From Comamonas sp. (GTDB taxonomy: Bacteria > Pseudomonadota > Gammaproteobacteria > Burkholderiales > Burkholderiaceae_C), in NCBI GenBank assembly GCA_018384835.1, contig JAHAYB010000277.1, positions 1-8,287 of the forward strand: a DNA stretch of 8,287 bases, written 5' to 3'. Shown one piece after another: positions 6,957-8,287 of the stretch. Made by a program: the position numbers and the translations under genes. The notes beneath the pieces were generated by a model, which had not been told where the DNA came from, ran no database searches, and was given only the letters and a program-made list of their open reading frames with translations. Numbering within the stretch: position 1 is the stretch's first letter; each line of letters starts with the position of its first letter.

Positions 6957-6985
6957 CGGCATCCGTACTTTAACAAGGAGGCAAT

Positions 6986-7693
6986 GTGAAAAAGCTCTAT
7001 CCCAACGCAGCCGCAGCGCTGCAAGGTGTGGTTGCTGATGGCCAGTTGCTGGCTGTTGGTGGCTTTGGTTTGTGTGGCATCCCCGAGGCGCTGATTGACG
7101 CGCTGCGCGACAGCGGTGTGAAAGACCTGACGGTGGTCTCCAACAACGCCGGGGTGGATGGTTTTGGCTTGGGCAAGTTGTTAGACACCCGCCAAATCAA
7201 AAAAATGATTTCCTCCTACGTGGGCGAGAACAAAGAATTCGAGCGCCAATACCTGGCCGGTGAGCTGGAGCTGGAATTTACCCCCCAGGGCACGCTGGCC
7301 GAGAAGCTGCGTGCGGGTGGCGCAGGCATTCCTGCCTTCTTCACCAAAACCGGCGTGGGCACGATGGTGGCCGAGGGCAAAGAGCTGCGCGAGTTTGACG
7401 GCGAAACCTATGTGATGGAGCGCTCTATCGTCACCGACGTGTCGCTGATTAAGGCGCACCGTGCTGATAAAAGCGGCAACTTACAGTTCCGCCTGACAGC
7501 GCGTAACTTCAACCCCGCTGCTGCCACCGCCGGAAAAATCTGCATTGTGGAAGTGGAAGAAGTGGTGGAAGTGGGCGAGATTGCCCCCGACGATATCCAC
7601 CTGCCCGGCATTTACGTCCACCGCATCGTACACAACCCTACCCCTGAAAAGCGCATTGAAAAGCGCACCATCACCGAGAAACAAGGAGAGTAA
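6986..7693 (+). CDS. scoA: 3-oxoacid CoA-transferase, subunit A
   Basis: The product is 235 aa, full length for the A (alpha) subunit of family I CoA-transferases (ScoA/AtoD/PcaI type). With subunit B it moves CoA between an acyl-CoA such as succinyl-CoA and a 3-oxoacid such as acetoacetate, feeding ketone-body, short-chain fatty acid or aromatic breakdown into central metabolism. The family glycine-rich motif is at residues 25-33 (GGFGLCGIP). Characteristic segments include [16 protein letters not shown] (51-66), [23 protein letters not shown] (75-97), [20 protein letters not shown] (99-118) and [14 protein letters not shown] (171-184). The start is GTG at 6986, four bases after AAGGAGG, which gives the expected [13 protein letters not shown]-terminus; an overlapping ATG two bases upstream is out of frame. 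scoB begins three bases after the stop. The acetoacetate/succinyl-CoA specificity is assigned by resemblance and could be another 3-oxoacid. Confidence 0.95.
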   Translation: MKKLYPNAAAALQGVVADGQLLAVGGFGLCGIPEALIDALRDSGVKDLTVVSNNAGVDGFGLGKLLDTRQIKKMISSYVGENKEFERQYLAGELELEFTPQGTLAEKLRAGGAGIPAFFTKTGVGTMVAEGKELREFDGETYVMERSIVTDVSLIKAHRADKSGNLQFRLTARNFNPAAATAGKICIVEVEEVVEVGEIAPDDIHLPGIYVHRIVHNPTPEKRIEKRTITEKQGE

Positions 7694-7695
7694 AC

Positions 7696-8287
7696 ATGGC
7701 CTGGACGCAAGACCAAATGGCCGCGCGTGCGGCACAGGAGCTGGAAGACGGCTTTTACGTCAACCTGGGCATTGGCATTCCCACGCTGGTCGCCAACCAC
7801 ACGGGCGACAAAGAGGTGTGGCTGCAATCGGAAAACGGCATGCTGGGCATTGGCCCCTTCCCCACGGAAGACGAAGTGGATGCCGACCTGATTAACGCGG
7901 GCAAGCAAACCGTGACCACGCTGGCGGGTTCGTCGATTTTTAGCTCCGACCAAAGTTTTGCCATGATTCGTGGCGGCAAAATCAACTTGTCTATTCTTGG
8001 GGCCATGCAAGTCAGTGGCAAGGGTGACCTGGCCAACTGGATGATTCCCGGCAAGATGGTCAAAGGCATGGGCGGCGCGATGGACTTGGTGGCCGGTGTG
8101 AAGCGCGTGATTGTGCTGATGGAGCACGTCGCCCGCAAGAAAGACGGCACAACCGACCTAAAAATCATCCCTGAATGCACCTTACCGCTAACTGGCGTGG
8201 GCGTGGTGGACCGCATCATTACCGACCTGGGCGTGATGGATGTCACCCCCGAAGGCTTGAAGCTGGTAGAGCTGGCTCCCGAAGTGA
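7696..8287 (+). CDS. scoB: 3-oxoacid CoA-transferase, subunit B (cut by the window edge)
   Basis: The window holds 197 codons of a subunit normally about 210-220 aa, so only roughly the last 15-20 residues are missing; no stop is seen before the edge. The B subunit carries the catalytic glutamate that forms the enzyme-CoA thioester, here Glu46 in [14 protein letters not shown]. Other family segments are [13 protein letters not shown] (residues 23-35), [56 protein letters not shown] and [28 protein letters not shown] lies seven bases upstream of the ATG and sits inside the scoA 3' end, so the two subunits are translated from one message. It belongs to a two-gene operon with scoA, consistent with the alpha/beta heteromeric enzyme. 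Confidence 0.96.
   Translation, partial: MAWTQDQMAARAAQELEDGFYVNLGIGIPTLVANHTGDKEVWLQSENGMLGIGPFPTEDEVDADLINAGKQTVTTLAGSSIFSSDQSFAMIRGGKINLSILGAMQVSGKGDLANWMIPGKMVKGMGGAMDLVAGVKRVIVLMEHVARKKDGTTDLKIIPECTLPLTGVGVVDRIITDLGVMDVTPEGLKLVELAPEV

Overview
The window looks like chromosomal DNA from a Gram-negative proteobacterium. A betaproteobacterium of the Burkholderiales (Comamonadaceae-like) is my best guess. The basis is moderately high GC, clear AGGAGG-type ribosome binding sites, a subtype I-F CRISPR-Cas system, and a PAS-LuxR regulator divergent from scoAB-type CoA-transferase genes. The lineage is inferred from gene style, not from a marker gene.

Left part (1-2.1 kb): a subtype I-F CRISPR array enters from the left edge. 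It has ten identical 28-nt repeats, 32-nt spacers at an exact 60-nt period, and a decayed last repeat at 616-642. Repeat orientation and the decayed copy put the leader to the left, outside the window. Immediately after, on the minus strand, lies an intact higA-type antitoxin gene (664-975). It is preceded by only the last ~40 codons of its partner toxin gene higB (986-1108), so the toxin is a remnant. Then, on the plus strand, come cas1 (1147-2130) and the fused cas2-cas3 gene (2151-5612), both full length with their key motifs present.

The csy1-csy2-csy3-cas6f effector genes that normally follow cas2-3 in subtype I-F are absent. cas2-3 ends 17 bp from a convergent chromosomal gene. Either the effector genes lie on the leader side of the array, off the left edge (a circularly permuted locus with the array between effector and adaptation/nuclease modules), or this is a partial system. 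The broken toxin gene sits where a rearrangement junction would be expected.

Right part (5.6-8.3 kb): metabolic genes. On the minus strand are a PAS-LuxR response regulator-like protein (6305-6859) and, downstream of it, an AhpD/CMD-fold peroxidase-related protein (5630-6232). Divergent from the regulator, across a 126-bp region with a perfect 13-bp tandem duplication and an AT-rich inverted repeat, lie scoA (6986-7693) and scoB (7696 to the window edge). These encode the two subunits of a 3-oxoacid CoA-transferase. The regulator most likely controls scoAB and itself from this shared region.
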